Origin: Pseudomonas fuscovaginae SE-1
GTDB lineage: Bacteria > Pseudomonadota > Gammaproteobacteria > Pseudomonadales > Pseudomonadaceae
Direction of reading: 5' to 3'
DNA: 63,517 bases
NCBI RefSeq assembly: GCF_000364705.1
Contig: NZ_AQOH01000202.1
Location: 1 to 63,517 of the forward strand
Below the pieces are notes generated by a model that was given only the letters and a program-made list of their open reading frames with translations, did not search any database and was not told the origin of the DNA. Position numbers and translations under genes: made by a program. This document shows, piece after piece, positions 34,085 to 42,910 of this stretch (positions are counted from its first letter, which is position 1; every line of letters starts with the position of its first letter).

Positions 34085-35500
34085 ATGGTTTTCGCCTCGC
34101 TCGAGTTCCTGACGCTGTTCCTGCCCGCGTTCCTGCTGGTCTATGCCCTGGCAAGACCGGCCTGGCGCAACGCGATCCTGCTGATCGGCAGTTGGTTGTT
34201 CTACGGCTGGCTGAGCCCGCTGTTCCTGTTCCTGCACATGGTCCTGACCGTGCTCGCGTGGGTCGGCGGCCTGCTGGTCGATCGCTCGCGGGAGGACGGC
34301 CGCGGGCGGATCCGGCTGCTGGTGGCACTGATCGTGATCAACACCGCCGTGCTCTGCTGGTACAAGTACGCCAACATCCTCGCCGCCACCTGGAACGAGC
34401 TGATCACCTGGTACGGGGCCATGCCCATGGCGTGGCAGAAGGTGGCGCTGCCGGCGGGGTTGTCGTTCATCGTGCTGCAGGCGATTTCCTATCTGGTCGA
34501 CGTACACCGGCACGTGGTGCCGGTGGAGCGCAGTTTCGTCAACTACGCGACCTACATCTCGATGTTCGGTCACTCCATCGCCGGTCCCATCATTCGTTAT
34601 GACTGGGTCCGCCGCGAGCTCAACCAGCGCTATTTCAACTGGCTGAATTTCTCCCTGGGCGCGCGCCGGTTCATGATCGGCATGTGCATGAAGGTGCTGG
34701 TGGCCGACACCCTGTCGCCCCTGGTCGACGTGGCCTTTCACCTGGAAAATCCGTCCTTCGTCGATGCCTGGATCGGCTGCCTGGCCTACTCGCTGCAACT
34801 GTTCTTCGACTTCGCCGGCTACAGCGCCATGGCCATCGGCCTGGGGCTGATGCTGGGCTTCCATTTTCCGGAGAACTTCAACCGCCCGTACCTGGCCTAC
34901 AGCATCCAGGACTTCTGGCGCCGCTGGCACCTATCGTTGTCCAGCTGGTTGCGCGACTACCTGTATATCTCCTTGGGCGGCAATCGCAAGGGCACCTGGA
35001 ACACCTATCGCAACCTGTTCCTGACCATGGCGATCGCCGGCCTGTGGCATGGCGGCGACAGCTGGAACTACCTGTTGTGGGGCTCTGCCCATGGCGTGGC
35101 GCTGTGCGTCGATCGTGCCTGGTCGCGTTCCAGCCTGCCGGGCTTGCCACGCTGGGCCTCGCACACCGCGACGCTGTTGTTCGTCTGCCTGGCCTGGACG
35201 TTGTTCCGCTCCCCGGATTTTGCCACGGCGCTGAGCATGTACGGCGGGCAGTTCGGCCAGCATGGTTTTGCCCTCGGCGATGCGCTGGCGGTGACCCTGC
35301 GACCGGTGCACGGCCTGGCGGCCCTGCTCGGGGTGGTGTGCATTCTCGCGCCGCTGTTGCAGGCGCGTTGTGAAAGACGATTCGCCGGCAGTGCGTGGTT
35401 TGCGCTGGCTGCGGCCCTCTGGCCCGTGCTCGGGTTCATGCTGTCGTTCGCTCTGATCGCCAGCCGTGAAGCCGTGCCCTTCCTGTATTTCCAGTTCTGA
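34085..35500 (+). CDS. wssH: MBOAT O-acyltransferase WssH (AlgI-like)
   Basis: A 471-residue multi-pass membrane protein of the MBOAT family. It has FFDFAGYSAMAIGLGLMLGF, the tryptophan-rich DFWRRWHLSLSSWLRDYLYI and the catalytic-histidine region GLWHGGDSWNYLLWGSAHG near residues 318-336. By analogy with AlgI it takes acetyl from a cytoplasmic donor and passes it across the inner membrane to the periplasmic transferase. Upstream AATCGGAAG is a weak ribosome-binding site. Its stop overlaps the wssI start by one base. Confidence 0.93.
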   Translation: MVFASLEFLTLFLPAFLLVYALARPAWRNAILLIGSWLFYGWLSPLFLFLHMVLTVLAWVGGLLVDRSREDGRGRIRLLVALIVINTAVLCWYKYANILAATWNELITWYGAMPMAWQKVALPAGLSFIVLQAISYLVDVHRHVVPVERSFVNYATYISMFGHSIAGPIIRYDWVRRELNQRYFNWLNFSLGARRFMIGMCMKVLVADTLSPLVDVAFHLENPSFVDAWIGCLAYSLQLFFDFAGYSAMAIGLGLMLGFHFPENFNRPYLAYSIQDFWRRWHLSLSSWLRDYLYISLGGNRKGTWNTYRNLFLTMAIAGLWHGGDSWNYLLWGSAHGVALCVDRAWSRSSLPGLPRWASHTATLLFVCLAWTLFRSPDFATALSMYGGQFGQHGFALGDALAVTLRPVHGLAALLGVVCILAPLLQARCERRFAGSAWFALAAALWPVLGFMLSFALIASREAVPFLYFQF

Positions 35501-36645
35501 TGACCAAGCCAACGCAATCCCCGTCGACCGCACCCACGCCCCCCACGGAGCTGGCGCTTCGCGTCAGCCCGTTGGCGGGCGTGATCTTCATGCTGTTCCT
35601 GGCGCTGGGCCTGTTGTCCTGTGTCTGGCTGATGTTCAAGGGCAAGATCGAATTTCTGCCCAAGACCGTCACCCAGGACATGCTGCTGCACGGCGACATC
35701 ACCCATCGCTTCGCCAAGACCCTGTCCGATGCCCCCGTGCCGAAGCAGGCCGCCGACCTGGAGCGGGGTGCCAGTTGGCTGGCCTTTGGCGACCTCGGGC
35801 CGCGGGTGCGCGAGGGCTGCCCGGATTGGTTGTTTCTCACCGATGAATTACGCCTGAACCGCCATGCCGAGCTCAATGCGCGGGCCAAGGTCCAGGCGGT
35901 GAGCGAACTGCAGCAGGCGTTGGGCAAGCGCGGTATCCAACTGGTGGTGGCGGTGGTACCGGACAAGAGTCGGATCGTCGCCAACCAGTTGTGCAGGCTC
36001 AGTCGTCCAGCCGTGCTGGCGCGGCGTATCGATGAGTGGCTGGGGCAGTTGCAGGCAGCGGGCGTTCCCGCCTTGAACCTGACATCGGCCTTGCAGGCGG
36101 TCGGCGAAGCGGCCTACCTGCGTACCGATACGCATTGGAGCGAGGCCGGTGCCAAGGCCGCGGCGGAGCAGGTGGCACAGATGATCCGTGGGCAGAAGTT
36201 CGAGCCGACGCCTCGCAAGGCTTTCGACCTGGTGACACAGCCGATCGCGGTGCGGCCAGGCGACCTGGTGCGCCTGGCAGGGATCGACTGGTTGCCGGCG
36301 AGTTTGCAGCCACGGGTCGAGAACGTCGCGGCGACGCAGATCAAGGAGCGCGCGGAAGAGGCCGGTGGCGACAACCTCGACGATCTGTTCGGCGATGACA
36401 ACCTGCCGAATACCGCGCTGATCGGCACCTCGTTCTCGCGCAACTCGAACTTCATCGGCTTCCTCGAAGCGGCGCTCGGCGCACCAGTGGGCAACTTCGC
36501 CAAGGATGGTGGCGAGTTCTCCGGCGCGGCCAAGGCCTACTTCGAAAGCCCGGCGTTCACGCAGACGCCTCCGAAGTTGATTGTCTGGGAAATTCCCGAG
36601 CGGGACCTGCAGACGCCATATGACGGCCATGCGCGGCTGCCCTGA
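35500..36645 (+). CDS. wssI: Periplasmic acetyltransferase WssI (AlgJ/AlgX-like)
   Basis: A 381-residue protein with one N-terminal membrane anchor (about 25-50) and an AlgJ/AlgX SGNH-like catalytic domain. The DxH motif is DTHWSEAGA near residue 210 and the nucleophile serine is likely in GTSFSRNSNF near 309. It should place acetyl groups on the emerging cellulose in the periplasm, receiving them from WssH. It is the last gene of the operon; the convergent phoD stop is 17 bp away. In SBW25 a second MinD-like gene (wssJ) follows at this point; it is absent here. Confidence 0.92.
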   Translation: MTKPTQSPSTAPTPPTELALRVSPLAGVIFMLFLALGLLSCVWLMFKGKIEFLPKTVTQDMLLHGDITHRFAKTLSDAPVPKQAADLERGASWLAFGDLGPRVREGCPDWLFLTDELRLNRHAELNARAKVQAVSELQQALGKRGIQLVVAVVPDKSRIVANQLCRLSRPAVLARRIDEWLGQLQAAGVPALNLTSALQAVGEAAYLRTDTHWSEAGAKAAAEQVAQMIRGQKFEPTPRKAFDLVTQPIAVRPGDLVRLAGIDWLPASLQPRVENVAATQIKERAEEAGGDNLDDLFGDDNLPNTALIGTSFSRNSNFIGFLEAALGAPVGNFAKDGGEFSGAAKAYFESPAFTQTPPKLIVWEIPERDLQTPYDGHARLP

Positions 36646-36662
36646 GGGGCAGCACCGGCGCA

Positions 36663-38261
36663 TCAGAGGGGCAGTGCCCCCGCCCGTCCATCTTCGACCA
36701 CGAACTGCTTGAGCGTTGACACCGTCGCTCGCGGATCGGCCCGTTCAGAGATCGCCCGGAAGCTGGTTGTCATCCTGCCCGACTCCAACTCGACCGACAC
36801 ATAGCCATGCTGGCGACTGTCGAAAAACCGCACATGCGGATTGAACGGCAGCACCGAGTTGAACAACTCGAACGGTGGCCCGTCGGAGGTCACCGAACTG
36901 CCGATGAACTCGGTGGCGACGATCTTCGAATCCGGATTCCCACCGTCGAGATGCAGATCGGTGGTCCAGAACGAGTGGATATCCCCACCCCAGAACACCG
37001 GGTTCTTCACCCGCGTGCGCTCGATCGACTGTAGCACCCGGTCGCGGGTGGCGGCATAACCGTCCCAGCCATCGGTCCAGTGGCCCAGTTCCTGGCTGCC
37101 CGGCATGCGCTGGAGCACCGGGGTCACCAGCAGGTCCTGGGCGATCACGTTCCAGCGTGCCGTCGAGCGGGCAAAGCCCTGGTCCAGCCAGGCTTCCTGT
37201 TCCCAGCCGAGCATGGTGCGTTTCGGGTCGCGCAGGTCGACGCAGTCGCTGGGCGCAACATGCCCCTGGTGGCTGCGGTTGGGCGGGATGCACGGCTGCT
37301 CGGAGCGGTACTGGCGCCCATCGAGAATGTGGAATTGTGCCAGTTGCCCGTAATCGAGGCGCCGATAGATGCGCATGTCCGGGCCTCTGGGCAGGCTGCT
37401 GGCGCGCAGTGGCATATGTTCGTAGAAGGCCTGGTAGGCCGCCGCGCGCTGCTTGAGGAATGCCTGCGGCGAGAGGTTCGGGTCCTGCGACCACTGGTTG
37501 GCGTAGTCGTTCTGTACCTCGTGGTCGTCCCAGGTCGCCGCGCAGGGCGCGCAGGCGTGGAGCGCCTGCAAGTCCGGGTCGGTCCGATACAGTGCGTAGC
37601 GGTTGCGGTAGTCCACCAGGGTCCTGGCGTTTCCGGCACCGTGAGGTCGCACGATTTTTCCTGGATCGGTGTAGGAGCTGTCGTAAATATAGTCGCCGAG
37701 GAAAAACACCAGGTCGGGCTGTTCGGCGGCGAGGTGGCGGTAGGCGCTGAAGTAGCCCCGTTCCCAATGCGAGCAGGAGACGAAGCCCAGTCGCGCCGAG
37801 GTCATCGCTTGTCGTGGCGGTGTCGTACGTGATTGACCGACCGGGCTCTGGGCTCCGAGGCTTTCGAACTGGTACCAGTAGGGCCGACCGGCTTCCAGTC
37901 CGGCGACCTCGACATGCACCGAATGGGCGAAACGGCTGTCGGCCATGACCTCGCCGCGTTGGATGACACGGCGCATGGCCGCGTCCGTCGCCACCTGCCA
38001 ACGTACCGGCACCGGCCGGTCCAGCCCGCCATTGCCGTCTGCCGCATTGAAGCGCGGTGCCAGTCGCGTCCAGATGACAAAGCCGTCGGGCAATGGGTCG
38101 CCCGAAGCGACGCCGAGGGTGAAGGGGTAGTCGACCCCGGCACCGCGGGCGAATGGGCTGAGTAGCGACAGCGCCGCGGCCCCGGCAATCCCGGTGATCA
38201 GGCGGCGTCGGTCCAGGTCGATCGGGCCCGCACCGGACGCTTGCACAACATTATCGGTCAT
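36663..38261 (-). CDS. phoD: Tat-exported PhoD-like alkaline phosphatase/phosphodiesterase
   Basis: A 532-residue enzyme with a twin-arginine signal (DRRRLITGIAGAAALSLL, about residues 18-36). The PhoD metal-site motifs follow: GVASGDPLPDGFVIWTRLAP, FLGDYIYD, ATWDDHEVQNDY, NVIAQDLLV and VFWGGDIHSFW. PhoD enzymes bind Fe3+ and Ca2+ and hydrolyse phosphate mono- and diesters in the periplasm or outside the cell. It is divergent from the TonB cluster. No clear Pho box was seen upstream, so phosphate control is not shown. The start at 38261 gives a normal Tat n-region. Confidence 0.93.
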   Translation of the reverse strand: MTDNVVQASGAGPIDLDRRRLITGIAGAAALSLLSPFARGAGVDYPFTLGVASGDPLPDGFVIWTRLAPRFNAADGNGGLDRPVPVRWQVATDAAMRRVIQRGEVMADSRFAHSVHVEVAGLEAGRPYWYQFESLGAQSPVGQSRTTPPRQAMTSARLGFVSCSHWERGYFSAYRHLAAEQPDLVFFLGDYIYDSSYTDPGKIVRPHGAGNARTLVDYRNRYALYRTDPDLQALHACAPCAATWDDHEVQNDYANQWSQDPNLSPQAFLKQRAAAYQAFYEHMPLRASSLPRGPDMRIYRRLDYGQLAQFHILDGRQYRSEQPCIPPNRSHQGHVAPSDCVDLRDPKRTMLGWEQEAWLDQGFARSTARWNVIAQDLLVTPVLQRMPGSQELGHWTDGWDGYAATRDRVLQSIERTRVKNPVFWGGDIHSFWTTDLHLDGGNPDSKIVATEFIGSSVTSDGPPFELFNSVLPFNPHVRFFDSRQHGYVSVELESGRMTTSFRAISERADPRATVSTLKQFVVEDGRAGALPL

Positions 38262-38586
38262 GGAAAAAACTCTTGGGTTCAGTCAAAGGGGTTGCCCATG
38301 GTCCCGCAGGAGTCCTTGCCGCAGCCTATCGATATGTACCCCTTTCAAACGGTGGCAGCAGTCATCTACGGTGGCCCGGATGAAGTGGCCGAGTCCTGTT
38401 TCAGGAAGCCCGGTCGAGAAAAGTTCCAAGGGTGTCCTCGCCGAGTGTCAGTTTCATTACGTGTCGAAAAAAATCAGTAGTGGCACGTAATGGCCGTCCT
38501 AGAGCCTTAAAACCGTAAATTAAAGTTAACCGATCGGTCATTTTTCGTTGCTAGCTTGGCGCCCCTAATCAACAAGGGGCAGCCGA
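38262..38586. promoter_or_regulatory. Divergent phoD / exbD control region with three dyads
   Basis: The 325-bp region contains no gene. It holds a perfect 9-bp inverted repeat, CATTACGTG (38455-38463) and CACGTAATG (38484-38492), with a 20-bp spacer; the perfect 10-bp palindrome ACCGATCGGT (38529-38538); and a hairpin GCCCCT-AATCAACA-AGGGGC (38561-38580) that buries the exbD ribosome-binding site AAGGGG. An A+T-rich stretch (38508-38530) between the dyads is the likely exbD promoter. The binding proteins are unknown. Confidence 0.6.
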
Positions 38587-38994
38587 ATGAGAACCTGGGA
38601 CGAACCTAAAAAGCGCAAGGCGCACATCGAACTGATCCCGATGATCGACGTGATGATGTTCCTTCTGGTGTTCTTTGTGCTGGTCAGCCTGAACGTGATT
38701 CCGGCCCTCGGCATGAAGACCCAGTTGCCGAGCGCCAGCAGTTCGCAGCAGCTCAAGCCGCAGAACAAATTCATCCTCACCCTGGGCGTGGACGGCCAGT
38801 TGCAGTTGGACGGCAAGGACATGACCGTCGAGGGCCTGGTGCCGGCGCTCAAGGCCGCCGAGAAGCCCGACAGCAAGTCGACGATCATCGTCAACAGCGA
38901 CAAGGGCGTGGAAGTCGCCCGCCTGGTGGAAGTCATGGACACCTTGCGTCTGGGTGGCTTCACGTCTGTCTCCATCGCCACGCGTAAGTCCTGA
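38587..38994 (+). CDS. exbD: ExbD/TolR-family energy-transduction protein
   Basis: A 135-residue protein with one N-terminal membrane helix (about 20-42, IPMIDVMMFLLVFFVLVSLNV) that carries the essential aspartate in MIDVMMF, followed by a periplasmic domain. With ExbB it forms the proton-driven motor that energises TonB. It is the first gene of an unusual order, exbD-tonB-receptor-exbB. The hairpin over its ribosome-binding site suggests translation may be controlled. tonB starts 2 bp after its stop. Confidence 0.93.
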   Translation: MRTWDEPKKRKAHIELIPMIDVMMFLLVFFVLVSLNVIPALGMKTQLPSASSSQQLKPQNKFILTLGVDGQLQLDGKDMTVEGLVPALKAAEKPDSKSTIIVNSDKGVEVARLVEVMDTLRLGGFTSVSIATRKS

Positions 38995-38996
38995 TC

Positions 38997-39722
38997 ATGT
39001 ACATCCTGTTTCGTGCACGTCAGCTGCTGGGCAGTGTCCCGGCCCTGATCGCCATGGCGCTGGTGATCCTGGGGATCACCTCGCAGCCGTTGAAGGTCCA
39101 GCCGGTCTACGACGAGTCGGCGGTGGAACTGGCCCTGGTCGAGCCTGAGCCGGAGGTGGTCCCCGAGCCGGTGCCGGCGGTGGAAGAGCCGCCACCGCCA
39201 CCGGTGATCGAGGACGAGGAGGCCGAGCCCGCGCCACCGCCACCACCGCCCAAGCCACAGCCCAAGCCGGAACCCAAGCCCAAGCCGACACCCAAACCGG
39301 TGGCCAAGCCGACGCCCGTGCCGGCCAAACCGGTGGAGGCCAAGCCGCCTGCCGAGCCGGTGGTGGCCAAGACGCCAACGCCGCCCGCGCCGCCAGCACC
39401 GCCGAAGGTCGACAGCCAGGCCCTGGAAGGCGGTTACCTCAAGGGACTGCGCAATGAGTTGGACACCTTCAAGCAGTACCCCACCGGACGCCAGGCCTCC
39501 CTCGAACGCCCCAGCGGCGATGTGGTGGTCTGGTTGCTGGTGGACCGGCAGGGCCGCGTTCTCGACTCCGGAATCCAGACCCCGGCCTCGAGCATGCTGC
39601 TCAACCGGGCCGCGACCAACAGCCTGCATCGCATCAAGCAGGTCAAGCCTTTCCCTGAGCAAGCCTTTGGCGGACGCAACGAGCAACGCTTCACCGCCAC
39701 TTTCAATTACAGCGTGCAGTAA
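38997..39722 (+). CDS. tonB: TonB energy transducer
   Basis: A 241-residue protein with an N-terminal membrane anchor (about 10-28), a long proline-rich periplasm-spanning segment (about 45-140, with EP and KP repeats such as PKPQPKPEPKPKPTPKP), and a C-terminal TonB domain (GGYLKGLRNELDTFKQYPTG onward, RVLDSGIQTPASSMLLNRAA). It transmits motor energy to the plug of the outer-membrane receptor encoded next. Pseudomonas carries several TonB paralogues; this one is probably dedicated to the adjacent receptor. Confidence 0.93.
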   Translation: MYILFRARQLLGSVPALIAMALVILGITSQPLKVQPVYDESAVELALVEPEPEVVPEPVPAVEEPPPPPVIEDEEAEPAPPPPPPKPQPKPEPKPKPTPKPVAKPTPVPAKPVEAKPPAEPVVAKTPTPPAPPAPPKVDSQALEGGYLKGLRNELDTFKQYPTGRQASLERPSGDVVVWLLVDRQGRVLDSGIQTPASSMLLNRAATNSLHRIKQVKPFPEQAFGGRNEQRFTATFNYSVQ

Positions 39723-39746
39723 GCACCTATAACCAGGAATAGAGTG

Positions 39747-42026
39747 ATGAGGTTTACACGGATTCATCTGGCACTCGTTGCCGCGAGCATGGGCCACGGC
39801 GTGGCAATGGCGGACACCGCTGCCAGCGATGTCGGCGTGATCGGCGTGCAGGGCAAGGCGACGGCAGGTGGCGGCTACATGGTCCAGGAGGACAGCATCA
39901 AGGGCCGCTCCACCGTGACCAAGGAGGCGCTGGACAAGCAGACCGCCACCGGCAACGCCATCGACAAGCTCAAGTACACGCCGGGGCTGAACATTTCCAG
40001 TGAAGACGCCACGGGCCTGGGCAGCTTCCGCTTCACCATGCGCGGTCTCAACTCCGACCAGGTCGGCATGTCCATCGATGGCATGCCGATCAACGACTCC
40101 GGCAACTACGCGCTGTACGCCAACCTGCTGGGCGACCCGGAGAACATCGAGCAGATCTTCGTCACCCAGGGTTCGTCCGAGGCCGATGGCCCGCACATCG
40201 GCTCCAGTGGCGGCAACATCGGCGTGGTGACCATCCGCCCGACCAAGGAGACCGGCGCCTTCGTCAAGCAGGTGGTTGGCAGCCATGCCACCACCAAGAC
40301 CTTCGCCCGCCTCAACACCGGTGAAATCAACGGCCTGAGCAACTGGCTGTCGGTCTCCCACACCGAAGGCCAGAAATGGCGCGGCGGCGGTGCCGAGCGT
40401 GCCGACAAGGTCGAGTGGAACAGCTTCTTCGACATGGGCGGCGGCAACACCGCCAACCTGATCCTCAAGTACCACGAGCAGGAAAACACCAGCTACAGCC
40501 AACTGACCAAGGCGCAGTTCCAGCAGTACGGGCGCAAGTACGACCCATACCCGCAGACCCCGGCCGTGGGCAGCAACGGCAAGATCAACAGCTACTACGG
40601 CCTGGCGCTGAACCCGTTCCAGACCTTCACCGGCGTGCTCAACACCCAGTTCAAGCTGGCCGACAACCTCGCGCTGTCGGTGATCCCGTACTACTACTGG
40701 GGTAACGGCAGCGGCGTGGGCAGTTCGGCCTACGCGCTCAACAGCGGCTCGAATGCCGGTGGCGTATTCGACCTGAGCAACTTGCCGACCGGCGCCCAGT
40801 ACAACGCCGACGGTACACCGAACACCGGCGTGTACTACCGGCCTTCGCGGACCCAGACCTGGCGCCCGGGGATCACCACCAAGCTGAACTGGGACCTGGG
40901 CGACCACAGCCTGCAGTTCGGCTACTGGTACGAGCGCGCCCGCCAGAGCCAGACCCAGCCCTTCATCCGCCTCAAGTCCAGCGGCAAGCCGGAAAGCGTC
41001 TGGCCCGACTCCGACTACGTGGTCGATGCCAACGGCAACACCGTTCAGGGGCGCGATCGCTTCACCGTGACCCCGGCGCAGAAGGTCTGGGCCCAGGACA
41101 CCTGGTACTTCACCCCGGACTGGACCCTGGTGGCGGGCCTGGCCTACATGAACGTCAAGCGTGACGGTACCAACCACGGCAGTCTCACCGAACAGCCGGA
41201 AAAGCGCAGCCAGACCTACACCAAGCTGCTGCCCAACGTTGGCCTGAAGTATCAGGTCGACGAGTACGACCAGGCGTTCTACAGCCTGTCGCGCAACATG
41301 CGCGTACCGCAGAACTATGTGCTGTACGACAAGGGCGCCGGCTCCATCGACGCCAAGCCGGAAACCAGCTGGAACCACGAACTGGGCTGGCGCTACACCA
41401 AGGACGACATGACCGTCGCCGCGACCCTGTTCTACATGCAGTTCGAGAACCGCCAGGTGTCGTCCAGGGACATCAACGGCGACTTCGCCGACATCAACGC
41501 CGGCAACGTCGACAACAAGGGCCTGGAGCTGGAGTGGAGCGGCCTGCTGCCCCATCACTTCAACTTCTACACCTCGTACACCTACACCCGTGCCGAGCAG
41601 AAGGACGACCTGACCGTCTACAACGCCGGCAAGGCGATCCTGCTGCCGACCGCCGGCAAGCAGTTCGCCAACGTGCCGAAGAACATGCTGGCCGCCAACA
41701 TCGGTTATGACGACGGCCTGTTCTACGGCACCTTCGGCGGCAAGTACACCAGCAAGCTGTACGGCGACCTGACCAACGACGAGGCGATCTCCGGGCGCAC
41801 CGTGTTCAACCTCGGTGCCGGTATCTACCTGCCGGTGGACAAGAAGGTGGTCAAGGACGCGACCCTGCGCCTGAACGTCGACAACCTGTTCGACAAGAAA
41901 TACCTGGACGGCGTGTACACCACCAAGACCAACTCGGCGACCTATGGCGGCTTCCGTGATGGCGACCCGGCCTACATCGTCGGCCTGGACCGCACCGTGA
42001 CCGTCTCGCTGGAGGCGAATTTCTGA
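39747..42026 (+). CDS. TonB-dependent outer-membrane receptor
   Basis: A 759-residue receptor with a signal peptide (about 1-22, ending AMA). The plug domain (about 45-170) includes a TonB-box-like VGVIGVQGKA and the plug signatures LKYTPGLNISSEDATG and FTMRGLNSDQVGMSIDGMP. A 22-strand beta-barrel ends in the aromatic DRTVTVSLEANF. No N-terminal signalling domain is present, so it does not control an ECF sigma factor. The substrate is not evident; the linked phosphatase and phospholipase-like genes hint at a phosphorus-containing ligand. The ATG at 39747 has AGGA 9 bp upstream; GTG at 39744 is an alternative. Confidence 0.92.
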   Translation: MRFTRIHLALVAASMGHGVAMADTAASDVGVIGVQGKATAGGGYMVQEDSIKGRSTVTKEALDKQTATGNAIDKLKYTPGLNISSEDATGLGSFRFTMRGLNSDQVGMSIDGMPINDSGNYALYANLLGDPENIEQIFVTQGSSEADGPHIGSSGGNIGVVTIRPTKETGAFVKQVVGSHATTKTFARLNTGEINGLSNWLSVSHTEGQKWRGGGAERADKVEWNSFFDMGGGNTANLILKYHEQENTSYSQLTKAQFQQYGRKYDPYPQTPAVGSNGKINSYYGLALNPFQTFTGVLNTQFKLADNLALSVIPYYYWGNGSGVGSSAYALNSGSNAGGVFDLSNLPTGAQYNADGTPNTGVYYRPSRTQTWRPGITTKLNWDLGDHSLQFGYWYERARQSQTQPFIRLKSSGKPESVWPDSDYVVDANGNTVQGRDRFTVTPAQKVWAQDTWYFTPDWTLVAGLAYMNVKRDGTNHGSLTEQPEKRSQTYTKLLPNVGLKYQVDEYDQAFYSLSRNMRVPQNYVLYDKGAGSIDAKPETSWNHELGWRYTKDDMTVAATLFYMQFENRQVSSRDINGDFADINAGNVDNKGLELEWSGLLPHHFNFYTSYTYTRAEQKDDLTVYNAGKAILLPTAGKQFANVPKNMLAANIGYDDGLFYGTFGGKYTSKLYGDLTNDEAISGRTVFNLGAGIYLPVDKKVVKDATLRLNVDNLFDKKYLDGVYTTKTNSATYGGFRDGDPAYIVGLDRTVTVSLEANF

Positions 42027-42060
42027 TGTCTGTCCCATCCGCTACAGAGGTAACCCGCTA

Positions 42061-42708
42061 ATGGACATGAACACGCTTCACGAGATCACGTTCTATGTGA
42101 TGTACGCCGCCCTGGCGATCGCGATCTTCATCGCCATCGAACGCGCCATCTACTTCGCCTACGTCCGGCGCCAGGCCCGTGGGCTGATGGAAGCCCTGGG
42201 CTCGCATGTGCACAGCGACAAGGACCTGCCGCAGCAACTGACCCGCCGTGACAGCCTGCCGCTGGACATGGCCAGTGCCGTGCTGGCGCAGAAGGCCGCC
42301 CACGGGACGCGCAAGGACCTGGAGGATGTGATCGACACCCAGTACCTGGCCAGTCGGGCGCCGCTGGCCCGCAGCCTGTGGATCATCGAGACCATCACCA
42401 CGGCGGCGCCGCTGCTGGGGCTGCTCGGGACCATCCTGGGCATCATCGACACCTTCAAGGCCCTGGCCAGTGCCGGTGTATCCGACCCGGGCCAGATTTC
42501 CGGCGGGATCGGCACGGCCCTGTTCGCCACCGGGCTGGGGATCGCCATCGCGCTGTTCTGCGTGGTGTTCCACAACTTCTTCCAGGACAGCCTGGAGCGC
42601 ATCAACGATCAGCTCAAGATGCTGCTGATCCGCGCCGCGACCGGTGCCCGGGTGCAGGGTGAGGTGCCGCATCGCGCCACCAGTCCGGCGCAGTTGCACA
42701 CGGCCTGA
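42061..42708 (+). CDS. exbB: ExbB/TolQ-family motor protein
   Basis: A 215-residue membrane protein of the MotA/TolQ/ExbB family with three helices: near residues 10-30 (YVMYAALAIAIFIAIERAI), 110-135 (WIIETITTAAPLLGLLGTIL) and 150-180 (GGIGTALFATGLGIAIALFC). The conserved GLLGTI and IGTALFATG elements are present. It forms the proton-conducting ring with ExbD. It is placed after the receptor, separated from exbD by tonB and the receptor, which is atypical (usual order exbB-exbD-tonB). Confidence 0.93.
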   Translation: MDMNTLHEITFYVMYAALAIAIFIAIERAIYFAYVRRQARGLMEALGSHVHSDKDLPQQLTRRDSLPLDMASAVLAQKAAHGTRKDLEDVIDTQYLASRAPLARSLWIIETITTAAPLLGLLGTILGIIDTFKALASAGVSDPGQISGGIGTALFATGLGIAIALFCVVFHNFFQDSLERINDQLKMLLIRAATGARVQGEVPHRATSPAQLHTA

Positions 42709-42732
42709 GCCGTTCTGGATAAAGGGCTGTTT

Positions 42733-42880
42733 GTGGCGAGCGGGCTTGCCCGCGCTGGGGGGCAAAGCCCCCCTGAAACCTGAGTACTGGATGCACCAGC
42801 CCGATCGCGGTGTCCGGTTCTGTGGCTGCGGTGCAGCCGAGAGCGGCGGTGCGGCGTCCCGACGAGCCCGCTCGCCAACG
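42733..42880. repeat. REPIN-like pair of inverted REP sequences
   Basis: GTGGCGAGCGGGCTTGCCCG starting at 42733 and its inverted counterpart GACGAGCCCGCTCGCCAAC (42861-42879) share the core GGCGAGCGGGCT in opposite orientation, with about 105 bp between them. A further palindrome GGGGGGCAAAGCCCCCC (42757-42773) lies inside. This is the architecture of a REPIN, the mobile form of REP sequences spread by RAYT transposases in fluorescent pseudomonads. It sits in the exbB to phospholipase-D gap. Confidence 0.75.
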
Positions 42881-42910
42881 GTTGTTTTTATCTTCCGATA
42901 CGAGACGCTT

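Noticed and set aside
38441..38470. Possible Pho box GTGTCAG-N4-ATTACGT upstream of exbD
   Set aside because: Only the first half resembles the consensus CTGTCAT; the second half does not, so phosphate control is not claimed.
38565..42038. 1157-codon open frame antisense to exbD, tonB and the receptor
   Set aside because: It is antisense to four well-supported genes and its low-complexity Gly/Arg/His composition is an artefact of the proline-rich tonB codons.
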